7,069 nucleotides of DNA from Pelagibacteraceae bacterium (lineage in GTDB: Bacteria; Pseudomonadota; Alphaproteobacteria; Pelagibacterales; Pelagibacteraceae), in assembly GCA_008638025.1 (NCBI GenBank), contig VTPF01000034.1, positions 1 through 7,069 of the forward strand, read 5' to 3'. The notes beneath the pieces were generated by a model that saw nothing but the letters and a program-made list of their open reading frames with translations, was not told where the DNA came from and searched no databases. Every line of letters begins with the position of its first letter. Position 1 is the first letter of the stretch. The translations under genes and the position numbers were made by a program. Of the stretch, positions 6,118 to 7,069 are shown piece by piece.

Positions 6118-7069
6118 ATAAAAATTACATTCCGTTTAAAATAATTTATTACTTAATAAAAGAATTTACTTTATCCTTATTTGTTGTTCTTCTGGTTTTT
6201 GTATCCTTAGTTTTGTTAATAAATTTTGTTGATGAACTTTCGTTCTTTAAGGAACAAAAAATTGATAACCTAATTCTTTTAATCTCATACTTATCCATAA
6301 TTAAGATGCCAAATACAATCATAGAGTTATCAATTTTTATTTTTTTATTTTCAGGAATTACTTTTTTTATAAAGATTAAAAAAAATAATGAAATAAACAC
6401 AATTCTTTTATCTGGTATTTCAAAATTACTTCCTGTTTTAACGCCAGCTATTTTTTCTTTTTGTATGGGTCTTATAATAATTTCTTTTGTAAGCCCAGTT
6501 TCCTCTTATTTGATGGAATCTTATGAAATTACTAAAAAAAATTATTCGAGTGACAATAACCTGATTGTAGTTAACGATTCTGGATTTTGGTTTGTAGAAA
6601 ATTTAAACAATGGTTTCAATATTATTAGAGCTGATAAAATTTCGAATAACAACTTTTCCGATTTGAAGAATGTTACAATTTATAATCTTGATAAAAATTT
6701 TAATTTTTTAAAAAGAATTGATAGCAAGGAAGCTAAAATTAAAAATAAAAGCTGGAATCTTTCTGATGTATTGATTTTTAATAGTAACAATAAAGAAAAA
6801 GAACAATCGAAAATTTCTCAAAAATATAATGATATACAATTTTCATCATCAATTAACATTGATGAAATGAAAAGTTATTTTTTAAATTCTGCCACTGTGT
6901 CTTTTTGGAATATTACAAATTATATCGAAACTCTTAATAATAGAGGCTATTCTGCTGAGGAGCTAAAAATAAAACTTCATAAATACTTATCTTTACCCTT
7001 TTACATATTTGGAATGATAATTTTATCTACAATTTTTACTTTATTTACAAAAAAAGATTACAACACTCT
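6114..7069 (+). CDS. lptG: LptG, second permease subunit of the LPS exporter (partial, 3' end outside window)
   Basis: An ATG overlapping the lptF stop (ATGA) opens a frame that stays open to the window edge: 318 complete codons with no stop. The protein repeats the LptF/LptG plan. It has helix 1 at about 17-38, helix 2 at about 64-86 (TIIELSIFIFLFSGITFFI), a coupling segment EINTILLSGISK (93-104), helix 3 at about 105-127, a periplasmic jellyroll region at about 130-255 (GFWFVENLNNGFNIIRAD), and helix 4 beginning near 290. A normal LptG is about 360 residues, so roughly the last 40 residues (helices 5-6) are cut off by the window. It partners LptF in the LptB2FG complex at the inner membrane. 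Translation is probably coupled to lptF through the 4-bp overlap; no Shine-Dalgarno is evident. The gene is truncated by the window only: I see no frameshift. Confidence 0.92.
   Translation, partial: MNKNYIPFKIIYYLIKEFTLSLFVVLLVFVSLVLLINFVDELSFFKEQKIDNLILLISYLSIIKMPNTIIELSIFIFLFSGITFFIKIKKNNEINTILLSGISKLLPVLTPAIFSFCMGLIIISFVSPVSSYLMESYEITKKNYSSDNNLIVVNDSGFWFVENLNNGFNIIRADKISNNNFSDLKNVTIYNLDKNFNFLKRIDSKEAKIKNKSWNLSDVLIFNSNNKEKEQSKISQKYNDIQFSSSINIDEMKSYFLNSATVSFWNITNYIETLNNRGYSAEELKIKLHKYLSLPFYIFGMIILSTIFTLFTKKDYNT

Noticed and set aside
6149..6400. Minus-strand frame of 83 codons near the right end
   Set aside because: Antisense to the N-terminal half of LptG, whose frame is open for 318 codons and matches the family.
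1..7069. Mobile elements, CRISPR arrays, tRNA/rRNA genes, toxin-antitoxin or defence cassettes
   Set aside because: None seen: no transposase or integrase motifs, no regularly spaced repeats, no tRNA-like cloverleaf, and essentially all DNA is covered by housekeeping genes.

Overview
The window is a compact, very AT-rich bacterial chromosome segment, by eye roughly three quarters A+T. It looks like a streamlined marine alphaproteobacterium of the SAR11/Pelagibacterales type. The basis is the gene order (rnd end, hda, DUF2066 gene, purM; ndk, pepA, lptF, lptG), the Lys/Asn/Ile-rich proteins and the near absence of intergenic DNA. The taxon is inferred from composition and synteny, not from a database match. 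Everything recognisable is core housekeeping. I see no mobile element, CRISPR array, tRNA, rRNA or defence/toxin cassette.

Left part (1-1988): the 3' end of a rightward gene, probably ribonuclease D, runs tail-to-tail into a leftward pair. Transcribed right to left, the pair is an exported DUF2066-family protein and then the DnaA-related regulator Hda, with an 8-bp gene overlap. The convergent stop codons also overlap.

Middle (1989-5013): purM (purine synthesis) reads rightward from a GTG start only 7 bp from the ATG of the divergent DUF2066 gene. The expected partner purN is not behind purM. Instead there is a ~100-bp A/T-tract gap, followed by the leftward pair pepA-ndk (leucyl aminopeptidase and nucleoside diphosphate kinase), whose genes are 1 bp apart.

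Right part (5014-7069): a 36-bp divergent gap separates pepA from lptF-lptG, the two membrane subunits of the LPS-export ABC transporter. These overlap by ATGA, and lptG runs off the window end. Their presence implies a Gram-negative outer membrane with LPS or LOS export.

The genes do not form one pathway. They are four short, mutually convergent or divergent transcription units. The observations most worth checking are structural: extreme promoter compression between DUF2066 and purM, a hairpin in the first codons of purM, the missing purN (and possibly holC), and the lack of well-placed Shine-Dalgarno sequences. I found nothing that I can honestly call a new biological system.
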